Source: Streptomyces maremycinicus (lineage in GTDB: Bacteria > Actinomycetota > Actinomycetes > Streptomycetales > Streptomycetaceae). Taken from it: a DNA stretch of 64,000 bases. Where the stretch lies: positions 1-64,000 of the forward strand of contig NZ_BBYG01000023.1 in assembly GCF_001184025.1 (NCBI RefSeq), written 5' to 3'. Under the pieces are notes generated by a model that made no database searches, had not been told where the DNA came from, and saw only the letters and a list, made by a program, of their open reading frames with translations. Position 1 is the first letter of the stretch; every line of letters begins with the position of its first letter. Of the stretch, positions 18,380-27,440 are shown piece after piece. Position numbers and translations under genes: made by a program.

Positions 18380-21046
18380 CTACACCCACGTCCGGGGGCG
18401 GTAACGATTGGCACGTTCCACCAGGTCGATCCTTTCCTCGCCGCCCGTCGCCAGCCGGGCCAGCGTGCGGTACGAACGCTCCAGGCCGAAGCGCAGCCCC
18501 CGCTCGTCCAGTTGGCTGCCGAGCAGCACCCGGGCGGCCGGGCCCGCGCCCTGGCCACCGGAGAGTATCCAGTCGAGGGCACAGCCGAGGACCTCCGCGG
18601 ACAACTGCTCGCGCCGCTTCGGATCCAGACCGTACGCGTCCAGCGCCTCGACCTGGGCCGCGGCGGCGGTGAGGTCCTCCAGGAAGGGTACGTCGGAGGC
18701 GAGGGCGGTCCGCTCCCGCAGCCGGGCCCGCACGGCGGCCACCCGGGCCGCCGTGTAGTGGATGGAGGACTCCGGCACCGACTCCAGGGTCCGTACGGCG
18801 CTCCGCCGGTCACCGGCCGCGAGCTGCACGCGGGCCAGGCCGAACGCGGCGCTCACGAAGCTCGGGTCGGTCGACCACACCAGGCGGTAGTACTCGGCGG
18901 CGTTGTCCAGCTGCCCCAGCACCTCCGCGCACAGGCCGAGCGCCAGCTTGGGCGTGGGCTCGCCCGGGAAGGCGTCGTAGATCGCGTCGAAGGCGAGCGC
19001 GGCGCCCTCGTGGTCGCCGGTCACCAGCGAGGTCACGCCCCGGTACCAGACCACCCGCCAGTCGTCGGGCCGTTCGCCCTCCAGTTTCTGGAGGGACATG
19101 AGGGCCGCCTGGTGGTCGCCGTTCTCCAGCCAGGCGCGGATCTGCCGCAGCCGGGTCTCGACCGACGGCGCCGGCGCGGCCGCGAGCGCCGTGATCAGCT
19201 CGGCCGGCGCGGAGGCCAGCAGGCCGGCGAGGAAACCCGCGTTGGGGTCGGTGGCGTCGACGTGCGGAACGGGCAGCGCGAGCGCGGCGGCGGGCGCGGC
19301 GACGGTCTTCACGAGGCCGGGGGCGACAGCGCCCGGCGCGACGGTGCTGCCGGCGCCGGACAAGGCGCCACCGCCACCGCCCGCGCCCGGCAGCCCGGAG
19401 GTGCCGACGAAGGCGGGCGCGGCGGTTCCGGAGAGTGCCGGAGCGGCGCCCGCGAAGGCGGGAGCACCGCCGGGCAGGGCCGGTGCGGCACCCGAACGGC
19501 GGAGCGGACGCGGCGATCTGACGGCGACCCGCGCCCCCAGCCGGGACACCTCGCCGGTCGGCTTCGGGAACAGCTCGGTGTCCGTGACCTTGACCTCCGG
19601 CCCGAACAGGGTGGACAGGGCGGGCCGGGCCCGGCCGCTCTGGAGCGAGACGACCTCGCGCAGCACACCGGTCAGCTGCTCCGCCATCTCCTGCGCGGAG
19701 GCGAACCTGCGGGCCGGGTCGGGGTCGGTGGCGCGGACCAGCAGCCGGTAGAACGACTCGTACTGGCGGAAGACCTCGATGTTGTCGGGGTCGGGCAGCG
19801 AGTCCACGAAGACGGTCGTGTAGCCCTGGAAGTCGAAGGTCAGGACGGCGAGCGTACGGCCCACCGTGTACAGGTCGGACGCGACCGAGGGGCCGACCTC
19901 CGCGACCTCCGGACCCTGGTAGCCGACCGTGCCGTAGATGGCCGACTCGTCGTCGTCCATTCTCCGTACCGCGCCCATGTCGATCAGCTTGAGCTGGTCC
20001 TCGGTCTGGATCGCGTTGTCGACCTTGAAGTCGCAGTACAGCAGGTTGCGGCTGTGCAGATGGCCGAGCGCCTCGAGTGCCTCGATGCCGTACGCGCAGG
20101 CCTGCTCCACGGGGAGCGGATCCCGCTTGCCCTGCGGGGTGCGGCGGTCGTTGGCGATCTCCTTGAGGGACTTGCCGCCGACGTACTCCATGACGATGTA
20201 GCCGTCGAGCGAGCCGGTGCGCTGGTCGAGATGCTCGACGAAGTTGTAGATCCGCACGATGTTGGCGTGCTCGATCTCGGCGAGGAAGCGCCGCTCGGAG
20301 ATGGCCGCGGCCATCGCGTCCTGGTCACCGGTGTCCAGGAGGCCCTTGAGCACCACCCACCGGTCGGAGACCGCGCGGTCGACCGCCAGGTAGACCCAGC
20401 CCAGCCCGCCGTGCGCCAGCGCTCCCACGACCTCGTACTGGCCGTGCACGACGTCGCCGGCCTTCAGCTTCGGCACGAAGGAGTACGGGTGGCCGCACTT
20501 GGTGCAGAAGCCCTCGGTGCGTCCTTCCCGCTCGCCGCGCGAACGGCCCACCGGGGCACCGCAGTCGGAGCGCGAGCAGAACCGCTTGCGCTCCGGTACC
20601 TCGGGGTTCTCCTGCACCATCACGCGCGGGTCGGGCCGCGGCACCTGCGGCACCGTGACCAGGCCGACGCCGAGCCGGGCCCGCGCGGAGGAGCCGGCGG
20701 TCGAACCGGAGCTGCGTACCGACACCGAACGGCCCGTCGACCTGCCCGACAGCGACCGGGACAGCCGCCCCGACACCGAGCGCCGCGACTTCGACGACTG
20801 CGACGACGTACGGCTGCTGCGCGCGCTGCGCCCGCTGGAGCGTGAACCGGCGCTGCCCGCCGTGCCCTTGCCGCCCCCGGTCACCCCGGTCGGCGGTGAA
20901 CCGACCAGACCGTCCCCGGAGGAGGAGCCCCCGGACGCGACGACCGGGGCCAGACCGCAGGTGTCGCAGTACAGCTCGCCGCCGCCCACGTCCTCGTACG
21001 ACCCCTCGCAGCCCGGCCGCTGACACGTCTGCCCCGCCTGACTCAT
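18380..21046 (-). CDS. pknG: PknG-like serine/threonine protein kinase
   Basis: An 888-residue soluble kinase with PknG architecture. An N-terminal cysteine cluster and Ser/Arg-rich linker are followed by a rubredoxin-like domain (FCSRSDCG, then FCTKCGHPYSFVPKL). Next comes the kinase domain, with glycine loop ALAHGGLGWVYLA, catalytic lysine in WVVLKG, catalytic loop LLYCDFKVDN and IDMGAVRR in place of a standard DFG. A long TPR-like helical C-terminus completes it. These atypical loops match mycobacterial PknG, which controls glutamate and 2-oxoglutarate metabolism through GarA. The Ser/Arg linker is unusually long. It is 2 nt from the upstream coiled-coil gene and 3 nt from the phosphatase. 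Confidence 0.94.
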   Translation of the reverse strand: MSQAGQTCQRPGCEGSYEDVGGGELYCDTCGLAPVVASGGSSSGDGLVGSPPTGVTGGGKGTAGSAGSRSSGRSARSSRTSSQSSKSRRSVSGRLSRSLSGRSTGRSVSVRSSGSTAGSSARARLGVGLVTVPQVPRPDPRVMVQENPEVPERKRFCSRSDCGAPVGRSRGEREGRTEGFCTKCGHPYSFVPKLKAGDVVHGQYEVVGALAHGGLGWVYLAVDRAVSDRWVVLKGLLDTGDQDAMAAAISERRFLAEIEHANIVRIYNFVEHLDQRTGSLDGYIVMEYVGGKSLKEIANDRRTPQGKRDPLPVEQACAYGIEALEALGHLHSRNLLYCDFKVDNAIQTEDQLKLIDMGAVRRMDDDESAIYGTVGYQGPEVAEVGPSVASDLYTVGRTLAVLTFDFQGYTTVFVDSLPDPDNIEVFRQYESFYRLLVRATDPDPARRFASAQEMAEQLTGVLREVVSLQSGRARPALSTLFGPEVKVTDTELFPKPTGEVSRLGARVAVRSPRPLRRSGAAPALPGGAPAFAGAAPALSGTAAPAFVGTSGLPGAGGGGGALSGAGSTVAPGAVAPGLVKTVAAPAAALALPVPHVDATDPNAGFLAGLLASAPAELITALAAAPAPSVETRLRQIRAWLENGDHQAALMSLQKLEGERPDDWRVVWYRGVTSLVTGDHEGAALAFDAIYDAFPGEPTPKLALGLCAEVLGQLDNAAEYYRLVWSTDPSFVSAAFGLARVQLAAGDRRSAVRTLESVPESSIHYTAARVAAVRARLRERTALASDVPFLEDLTAAAAQVEALDAYGLDPKRREQLSAEVLGCALDWILSGGQGAGPAARVLLGSQLDERGLRFGLERSYRTLARLATGGEERIDLVERANRYRPRTWV

Positions 21047-21048
21047 GG

Positions 21049-22383
21049 TTACTGCTCCCCCCTACGGTCCTGAGGTCCGCCCTGCTCGGGCACGCGCGGC
21101 GCCGTGAGCAGTTCGGCGGCCGCCTGCTGGTAGCGCAGGACGGCCTGTCCGGCGACGCGCAGATCACAGGGCGCGCTCCAGAGCATGCGGCGCGCCGCGT
21201 CGTAGCGCTCGATGAGGAACGGGTCCTCGGCGAGCCCGTGCCGGGCGACCTTCGCCTTGTACGCGTCGAGACGGCCGCGCAGCTCCGCGCGGACCGCCAG
21301 TGGCTGGGTGACGGCGGTCAACGACTCCCGGGCCCGCAGCAGTTCGTCCTCCGCCTTCTGTTCCAGGGACTCCAGCAGCGGGGACAGCCGGTGCCACTGG
21401 GCGTGCCTGCGGTACTCGGCGGCCGTCGCGAGCTGCTCCTGGAGCACGGTCGGCGGCCCGCTGACCACCGGCACCTCCGTCGCGGCGATCTTCGCGAGCA
21501 CCTCGCCGCGCGCGGTGCGCGCCTCGGCGAGCGTCCGGTCGGCCCGGCTGAGGATGTCCCGCAGCTTCACCAGTCGCTGCTCGGCGTCCTGGCGGACCGT
21601 CAGGACGGCGTCGATCTCCCGACGTACGTCCTCCAGGGCGCGCGCCTCACGGTCGTACACCGTGGTGTCGGGTCGGCCGCCGCCCGGCGCCGAACTGCCC
21701 TGTGCGCGGACCCAGAAGGCCAGCGGGTCCGACACCACCTGCTCGCGCAGGGAGGTCAGGGTGCGGGTGATGCGCTCCAGGTCGTCGCCCGCCGGGTGCT
21801 CGCCCGGGCGGACGCCGACGGAGTGCGCGAGCCGGCGGGTGCGCTGAAGTTCCGCGGCCAGTAAATCTATCCGGGCGGGCAGCGCCGACCACACCGCGTC
21901 GGCGGTGACGACCATGTCGAGCGAGGACGCGTAGAGCTCGTTCATCCGGTCGACGAGGGTGGTCAGGGAGAAGCTGTGGCTGAGCCGGCCGGCGCCGTGC
22001 AGCGTGGGCGCCTCGGCGGTGGCGGCCGTACCGGCGGCGGAGCCCGCCACCGTGACCGACTCGCCGCGCAGCAGTTCCGTCAGCTCCACCAGGTCCTCGC
22101 GGCTGGACCAGCGGCGGCGCGAGCGGATGTCGCGGGCGGTGCGCAGCGCGTCCGTGTACGCGTCGAAGTACGTCCACAGCAGTGTGATCGACGCCTCCGC
22201 GGACGCCCAGCGCTCCTTGGTGACACCGGTGAGTTCGGCGCCTTCGAGGAGCCTGCGGCCCGCGTGGTCCTGGAGGGCGAGGAGCGAGGTCTCGATCGCC
22301 TCGTGCTCCGCGCCGAGCCGCGCCAGCGCACGGTCGACCTCGTCCCGGTCCATCACCGGCCCGGGGGGTCCCGTGACGCCCAT
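21049..22383 (-). CDS. helical/coiled-coil protein of the PknG locus
   Basis: A 444-residue, mostly alpha-helical protein rich in Glu, Arg and Leu heptads (LAAELQRTRRLAH, EDVRREIDAVLTVRQDAEQRL), with no membrane segment. It has no recognised enzymatic motif. Its stop lies 2 nt before the kinase start, so coexpression is certain by layout. An adaptor linking the membrane sensor to the kinase is a reasonable inference, not shown by sequence. ATG 22383 starts MGVTGPPGPVMDRDEV; ATG 22353 is a possible alternative. Confidence 0.85.
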   Translation of the reverse strand: MGVTGPPGPVMDRDEVDRALARLGAEHEAIETSLLALQDHAGRRLLEGAELTGVTKERWASAEASITLLWTYFDAYTDALRTARDIRSRRRWSSREDLVELTELLRGESVTVAGSAAGTAATAEAPTLHGAGRLSHSFSLTTLVDRMNELYASSLDMVVTADAVWSALPARIDLLAAELQRTRRLAHSVGVRPGEHPAGDDLERITRTLTSLREQVVSDPLAFWVRAQGSSAPGGGRPDTTVYDREARALEDVRREIDAVLTVRQDAEQRLVKLRDILSRADRTLAEARTARGEVLAKIAATEVPVVSGPPTVLQEQLATAAEYRRHAQWHRLSPLLESLEQKAEDELLRARESLTAVTQPLAVRAELRGRLDAYKAKVARHGLAEDPFLIERYDAARRMLWSAPCDLRVAGQAVLRYQQAAAELLTAPRVPEQGGPQDRRGEQ

Positions 22384-22476
22384 CGATCACCTCTCGCTGC
22401 TGTGTCGGTCTCTCGGCTGTGTCCGCCGCCTGCCCTGCCGTCCTGCGCCTGCCCCGCCCGTCCTGCCGCCGGTCCG

Positions 22477-23514
22477 TCAGCTCGTGCTCAGGTACTGCGG
22501 CACGGGCGGCCTCGACTTCGCCGCGTCACCGCCCAGTGTCGCCGACAGCCACTTGTCGTACGAGGCCTGCCAGCCGTTCGCGCGGTACTCCACCAGGATC
22601 TGGTTGACCCGGCGTACCAGATCCGTCGCGTCCTTCTTCATGGCCACGCCGTAGTACTCGGTCGTGAAGGGGGCGCCCTTCAGTTCGACGGTCGGGTCCT
22701 GGGCGGCCTGACTGGCCGCGAGCGCGCCGTCGGTGACCACCGCGTCGACCTCGCCGAGCTGAAGCCGCACCAGGCAGTCGAGCTGGTTGGGCACGGGAGC
22801 GGCGATCACGACGCTGGAGGCGATCCTCCCGGCCTTCTTGTCGTCGACCAGCTTGGTGTTGGCCGTCGAACCGGTCGCCGTGCAGACCTTCTTCTTCGCC
22901 AGCGTGTCGTCGTACCCCTTCACCGTCGAGGACTTGGGCGCGAGGACCTGCTGTCCCGTCTTGAAGTAGGGCGCGGAGAACGCGACGTCCTCGAGGCGGG
23001 TGCAGGAGATCGTCATGGTGCGGACGACCATGTCGACCCGCCCCTCCTGGATGGCCGGGATGCGCTGGTTGGTCGGGATGGCCTTGAACTGGACCGCGTT
23101 CGGGTCGCCGAGGATGTCCTGGGCGATCCGGTGGACCAGGTCGATGTCGAAGCCCTCCAGCTCGGCGCCCGTGTTGTTGGGGTCGCGGTAACCCCAGCGG
23201 TAGCTGTTCTGGTCGACGCCGACGATCAGCTTGCGCTTCTCGCCCTGCCGGGCCTTGATGGCGGCGATCGTCGGACCGTCCGCGCCGGACGGCGTCGGCG
23301 TCCGCTTCTCCGGGTCCGTGCAGTCGGCGTCGGCCGCCTGGGTGCCCGCGGCGACGCCCCGCCCGGCCTGGCCGGTGCTTCCGTCGCCGGGCGACCGGGT
23401 CGTCCACGGCAGCAGCAGGACGAAGGCCAGCGCGAGGGCGCACAGACCCGCCATCGCGCCCACTCCGCCCCAGCCCTTCAGGCCGGCCCGTACCCGTCGC
23501 ACCCGCATCGTCAT
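22477..23514 (-). CDS. glnH: GlnH-like amino-acid-binding protein, membrane-anchored
   Basis: A 345-residue periplasmic-binding-protein fold of the glutamine/glutamate family. The N-terminus MRVRRVRAGLKGW plus a hydrophobic segment (LCALALAFVLLLPW) anchors it outside the membrane; no lipobox is seen. Binding-domain blocks are KLIVGVDQNSYRWGY, GFDIDLVHRIAQ and SAPYFKTGQQVL. There is no ABC permease or ATPase nearby, so it is probably a sensor, as for mycobacterial GlnH, which works with GlnX and PknG. ATG 23514 follows GGAAGGGGGC. Confidence 0.9.
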   Translation of the reverse strand: MTMRVRRVRAGLKGWGGVGAMAGLCALALAFVLLLPWTTRSPGDGSTGQAGRGVAAGTQAADADCTDPEKRTPTPSGADGPTIAAIKARQGEKRKLIVGVDQNSYRWGYRDPNNTGAELEGFDIDLVHRIAQDILGDPNAVQFKAIPTNQRIPAIQEGRVDMVVRTMTISCTRLEDVAFSAPYFKTGQQVLAPKSSTVKGYDDTLAKKKVCTATGSTANTKLVDDKKAGRIASSVVIAAPVPNQLDCLVRLQLGEVDAVVTDGALAASQAAQDPTVELKGAPFTTEYYGVAMKKDATDLVRRVNQILVEYRANGWQASYDKWLSATLGGDAAKSRPPVPQYLSTS

Positions 23515-23630
23515 GCCCCCTTCCACCGGTACGCCTCCTTCAGCCGGTCCGCCCCCGCCCCCGGACAGGCTCCTGCCCACCGGCAGACGCCTGTCCACCG
23601 ATCCGCGCCCGTTCACCCGCCCGCGCCTGT

Positions 23631-25046
23631 TCACCGGTACTCCGACAGTCTGCGGCCGATGCCGACGACCGCGCCCGCGGCGCCCAGCACGGCCAGCACG
23701 GCGGCGCCGATCGACAGGCCGGTCATCGCGTCCAGGCCGTCCCCGGCCGCCTGCCGGAACTCGGTCTGCTCGTGCTCCAGCGCGTCCGCGAGGTTCTGGT
23801 CGACGTTGTCGAAGCAGGCGCCGGTCGCGTCCTTGCCGCCGATCACGAGGGCCAGCGCCTGCTCGTAGTTGCCGTTGTCGTCCTGCGCGCGGGCCGAGGT
23901 GTGGCGCTTCTTCCACTCCGCCATGTTGCTCTCGGCCGACGCGACCGGCTTCTCGCCCGCCTGGTCGTCGGCGAGCTTCGCCGCGAGGGTGAGGCCCTTG
24001 CCGAGGGTGGTGATCTCGGTGTTGAACTCGTGGTCGTACTTGTCGAGCGTCACCTCCTCGCCGTCGGCCGTCACCTTCACCGTCTCGGCGCCGCGCGCCA
24101 CCAGGGTCAGGTTCTCGTTGCCGCGTGCCTTGAGGGAGGCGATCCGGGCGTCGTGCAGGACGTTCAGCGAGCGGACGCCGTGGTCGTAGGAGTCGTTCAG
24201 ACCCGCGCGGGCCACGCTGTGGCCGACGACCAGCCAGAGCAGGACGACCGTGGTGGCCGCCGTCGCCGCGACCAGGCCGTGGTTCATGACCCGGTTCGTA
24301 CGGCGGTAGTTGCGGTGCTGTGCCCAGGCGAGGGCGGCGAGCGCGAGGACGCCCAGCGAGATGGCCGCCCACGGGTAGGGGGTGGCGTCGCCGTAGTCGT
24401 CCTGGAGGCGCTGGTTCTCCTTCGTGTAGAGATCCTGGGCCGCCGGGAGCATCTCCCCCTGCATCTTCTGGTTGGCGTACCGCAGATAGGCGCCGCCGAC
24501 CGGGAAACCCTGCCGGTTGTACGTCCGCGCGCGCTCCACCAGGCCCTTGTACTCGGGCAGCAGCTTGTTCAGCTCGGTGATGAACGCCGTGGAGGGCGAG
24601 TCCGGATCGGCGTTGTTGGCCGCGGTGACGAGCTTGGAGGCGGCCTCGTCGATGTCCTCCTCGTAGCGCTGCCGGGACTCCGCCGTCTCCTGGCCCCCCG
24701 CCAGGAAGCCGCTGGAGGCCGCCGTGTTGGCGTCGGCCAGCGCGCGGTAGATGTCGGCCGCGGCCGTGCTGAGCGGCTGGCTCTTGTGCAGCACGTCGTC
24801 GGCCGCGGCCGCGCGGTCGGTCGTCTGCCAGGCCGTCACGGCACCGAAGGCGAGGACGAGCAGGGCGAGGAGGGCGCCGATGATGCGGAGCCGGCCCGGC
24901 TCCGTGGTCGCCGCGGCGCGCGCCTTGTCGACGCCCTCGGCGAAGGCCGTGCGGCGCGTCGGAGGCGGCGCCGACGCCGGCGCGAGTGGCGCTACGGTGT
25001 TGCCTGGTGCCGGGTTTGCCACGTTGTTGACCTCCCCCATGGTCAT
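23631..25046 (-). CDS. glnX: GlnX-like transmembrane sensor protein
   Basis: A 471-residue protein with four membrane helices: ALLALLVLAFGAVTAW near residue 60, WAAISLGVLALAALAW and TAATTVVLLWLVVGH near the middle, and IGAAVLAVLGAAGAVVGIG near the end. Two large extracellular helical domains lie between them, like four-helix sensor modules. Size, topology and the adjacent glnH and pknG genes match the GlnX component that relays amino-acid status to PknG in mycobacteria and corynebacteria. It is the first gene of the locus; ATG 25046 or 25040 starts it. Assignment rests on architecture and context. Confidence 0.82.
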   Translation of the reverse strand: MTMGEVNNVANPAPGNTVAPLAPASAPPPTRRTAFAEGVDKARAAATTEPGRLRIIGALLALLVLAFGAVTAWQTTDRAAAADDVLHKSQPLSTAAADIYRALADANTAASSGFLAGGQETAESRQRYEEDIDEAASKLVTAANNADPDSPSTAFITELNKLLPEYKGLVERARTYNRQGFPVGGAYLRYANQKMQGEMLPAAQDLYTKENQRLQDDYGDATPYPWAAISLGVLALAALAWAQHRNYRRTNRVMNHGLVAATAATTVVLLWLVVGHSVARAGLNDSYDHGVRSLNVLHDARIASLKARGNENLTLVARGAETVKVTADGEEVTLDKYDHEFNTEITTLGKGLTLAAKLADDQAGEKPVASAESNMAEWKKRHTSARAQDDNGNYEQALALVIGGKDATGACFDNVDQNLADALEHEQTEFRQAAGDGLDAMTGLSIGAAVLAVLGAAGAVVGIGRRLSEYR

Positions 25047-25203
25047 CTGCCGCCGCCAGTATCGCTGGCGGGACCGGTCCTGCGCACCGGCCTTCACGCG
25101 ATCTTGATCAGATCGCAGTCACCCCTGTCCATGAATACGCGTCGGGTGGGTGTTCGGTTCCTTCGTGGCGACCCGTGTTGTGATCGGAGGCACCCGTGGT
25201 CAC

Positions 25204-26178
25204 TCATCCCGCGTCGAAATGCCCGCGCACCCTGCGCTGCACGTCCGCGTCCGCCCCCAGCCGGTCCAGGCCCAGCAGCGCGGCGCCCAGCACCGGGCGT
25301 TCCCGCACGACGCTCGCCACCGCCTTCGGCGCCCGAGCGGCCAGGAGTTCGCGGACCCCGTCGTCCAACTGCCCGTGGCCCGCCGTGAGAACGCCTCCCC
25401 CCAGTAGCACCGGTGTCTCCTCCTCCAGAAGGTCCAGACGGGTCAGGGCCACCGTCGCCATCGACACCACCTCCTGAGCGAGCCGGTCGACGACCGCGCG
25501 CGCCACCGCGTCCCCGTCCCGCGCCGTCCCGAAGAGGACCGGGGTCAGTTCGTGGCGGCGGGACGGGGCGATGCGCTCCAGATGGAGGGCCTCGATCAGG
25601 GCGTACATGGACGGCAGCCCGAAGTGGGACGGGAGCGCGTCGGTGAGGGCCGTCGGGGCGCCCCTGCCGTCCTCCGCCCGCGCCGCGTGCCACATCGCCT
25701 CCTCGGCCAGGCCCCAGCCGCCGCCCCAGTCGCCGGAGAGGCGGCCGAGGGCCGGGAAGCGGGCGGTGCGGCCGTCGGGGCGCATGCCGACGCAGTTGAT
25801 GCCGGCGCCGCAGACGACGGCCACCCCCCGGGGTTCGGCGACGCCCGCCCGCAGGATGGCGAACGTGTCGTTGCGGACGTCCACCGAGGCGCCCCACGCG
25901 CGCGCGTGCAGGGCCGCCGCCAGCTGTTCCTCCTCCACCGGAAGGTCGGCGTTGGCCAGACAGGCCGACACATGGACCACCGAGTCGACGCCCGCCGCCG
26001 CGTACGCGCGCGTGACGGTGTCGGCCAGGGCGTCCACCGCCGCCGTCACCCCCACGGCGGGCGGCCGGAAGCCGTCACCGCGGGCCGTGGCGAGGACCGC
26101 TCCGTCGGCCGCCACGACCGCGACGTCCGTCTTGCTGTTGCCCGCGTCGATGGCGAGCACGCTTGCCGTCAGGCCCAC
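25204..26178 (-). CDS. csnK: BadF/BadG/BcrA-type sugar kinase (GlcN/GlcNAc kinase), CsnK-like
   Basis: A 324-residue ASKHA-fold kinase. The phosphate loop is VLAIDAGNSKTDVAVV; later motifs are VVCGAGINCVG, GRLSGDWGGGWGLAEEA and PVLLGGGVLTAG. The family includes N-acetylglucosamine kinase. The start GTG 26178 overlaps the end of the GH4 gene by 10 nt. As the last gene of the operon it likely phosphorylates an aminosugar released from imported chitosan oligosaccharides; the csn name is by operon order with S. coelicolor/S. lividans. Confidence 0.88.
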   Translation of the reverse strand: MGLTASVLAIDAGNSKTDVAVVAADGAVLATARGDGFRPPAVGVTAAVDALADTVTRAYAAAGVDSVVHVSACLANADLPVEEEQLAAALHARAWGASVDVRNDTFAILRAGVAEPRGVAVVCGAGINCVGMRPDGRTARFPALGRLSGDWGGGWGLAEEAMWHAARAEDGRGAPTALTDALPSHFGLPSMYALIEALHLERIAPSRRHELTPVLFGTARDGDAVARAVVDRLAQEVVSMATVALTRLDLLEEETPVLLGGGVLTAGHGQLDDGVRELLAARAPKAVASVVRERPVLGAALLGLDRLGADADVQRRVRGHFDAG

Positions 26179-27434
26179 GCGAGATGCTCCCGGTTGTGTG
26201 CGATCAGCTGGTCGGTCAGCCGCTCTGCGTACTCGTACTGGCCGACCAGAGGGTGGGACAGCAGGGCCTTGAAGACCCGGTCGCGGCCGCCGTGCAGGGC
26301 CGCCCGGAGGGCCAGGTCCTCGTACGCCGTCACGCTCGCGGTCAGCCCCGCGTGGAGCGGGTCGAGGGAGGGCACCGGGAGCGGGGACGGACCCTTGGGG
26401 CCCACCGCCGCCTGGACCTCGATCACCGCGTCGTCCGGCAGGAAGGGCAGCGTGCCGTTGTTGAGGGTGTTCACCACCTGGTAGGGGCTGCCGGAGCCGG
26501 CCAGCAGCGCCGCCGCCAGGTCGACCGCCGCCTCCGAGTAGTAGGCGCCGCCGCGCTTCGCCAGCAGCTCCGGCTTCTCGTCCAGGGCCGGGTCCGCGTA
26601 CAACGACAGCAACCGGCGTTCCATCGCGGCCACTTCCGCCGCCCTCGACGGCTTCGTACGCAGCTCCCTCACGACCTCGTCGTGCGCGTAGTAGTAGCGC
26701 AGGTAGTAGGAGGGGATCGTGCCCAGCCGGTCCAGGAGTACGCGGGGCAGCCGCAGGTCGGCCGCGATCGTGTCGGCGTGGGCGGCCAGCAGGCCCGGCA
26801 GCACGTCCTCGCCCTCGGGGCCGCCCAGGCGCACCCCGGTCTCCCAGGTGAGGTGGTTGAGGCCCACGTGGTCCAGGTGGACCTCGGCCGGGGTGACGTC
26901 GAGCAGGGCGGCGAACTTGCGCTGGAGGCCGATCGCCACGTTGCACAGGCCGACCGCCTTGTGGCCGGCCCGGAGCAGGGCGCGGGTGACGATGCCGACC
27001 GGGTTGGTGAAGTCGATGATCCAGGCGTTCGGGTTGGCCCTCCGCACCCGTTCGGCGATGTCCAGCACCACCGGGACGGTCCGCAGCGCCTTGGCGAGAC
27101 CGCCCGCCCCCGTCGTCTCCTGCCCGACGCAGCCGCACTCCAGCGGCCAGGTCTCGTCCTGCTCGCGGGCCGCCTGGCCGCCGACGCGGAGCTGGAGCAG
27201 CACGGCGTCGGCGCCCTCGACGGCCGCGTCCAGGTCGGACGTCGTCACGATGCGGCCCGGGTGCCCCTGCCGGGCGAAGATACGGCGAGCCAGGCCGCCG
27301 ACCAGTTCCAGACGGTCGGCCGCCGGGTCGACGAGGACGAGTTCCTCCACGGGGAGGGTCTCCCGCAGCCGGGCGAAGCCGTCGACGAGTTCGGGTGTGT
27401 AGGTCGAGCCGCCGCCGACCACGGTGAGTTTCAT
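26169..27434 (-). CDS. csnH: GH4-family 6-phospho-beta-glycosidase, CsnH-like
   Basis: A 421-residue NAD- and metal-dependent glycosidase. It has the nucleotide-binding N-terminus KLTVVGGGSTYTPELVDG, the segment IIDFTNPVGIVTRALL and LCNVAIG with the metal-ligand cysteine, and VGLNHLTW. GH4 enzymes cleave phosphorylated disaccharides by redox-elimination. Together with the neighbouring kinase it probably acts on phosphorylated glucosamine- or glucose-containing oligosaccharides. ATG 27434 lies 6 bp after the permease stop. Confidence 0.93.
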   Translation of the reverse strand: MKLTVVGGGSTYTPELVDGFARLRETLPVEELVLVDPAADRLELVGGLARRIFARQGHPGRIVTTSDLDAAVEGADAVLLQLRVGGQAAREQDETWPLECGCVGQETTGAGGLAKALRTVPVVLDIAERVRRANPNAWIIDFTNPVGIVTRALLRAGHKAVGLCNVAIGLQRKFAALLDVTPAEVHLDHVGLNHLTWETGVRLGGPEGEDVLPGLLAAHADTIAADLRLPRVLLDRLGTIPSYYLRYYYAHDEVVRELRTKPSRAAEVAAMERRLLSLYADPALDEKPELLAKRGGAYYSEAAVDLAAALLAGSGSPYQVVNTLNNGTLPFLPDDAVIEVQAAVGPKGPSPLPVPSLDPLHAGLTASVTAYEDLALRAALHGGRDRVFKALLSHPLVGQYEYAERLTDQLIAHNREHLAWA

Positions 27435-27440
27435 GGCGAG

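Noticed and set aside
16610..20845. 1411-residue plus-strand frame opposite the phosphatase and kinase
   Set aside because: Composition is Arg/Gly/Ala-rich with no domain, and it is antisense to well-supported PP2C and PknG genes.
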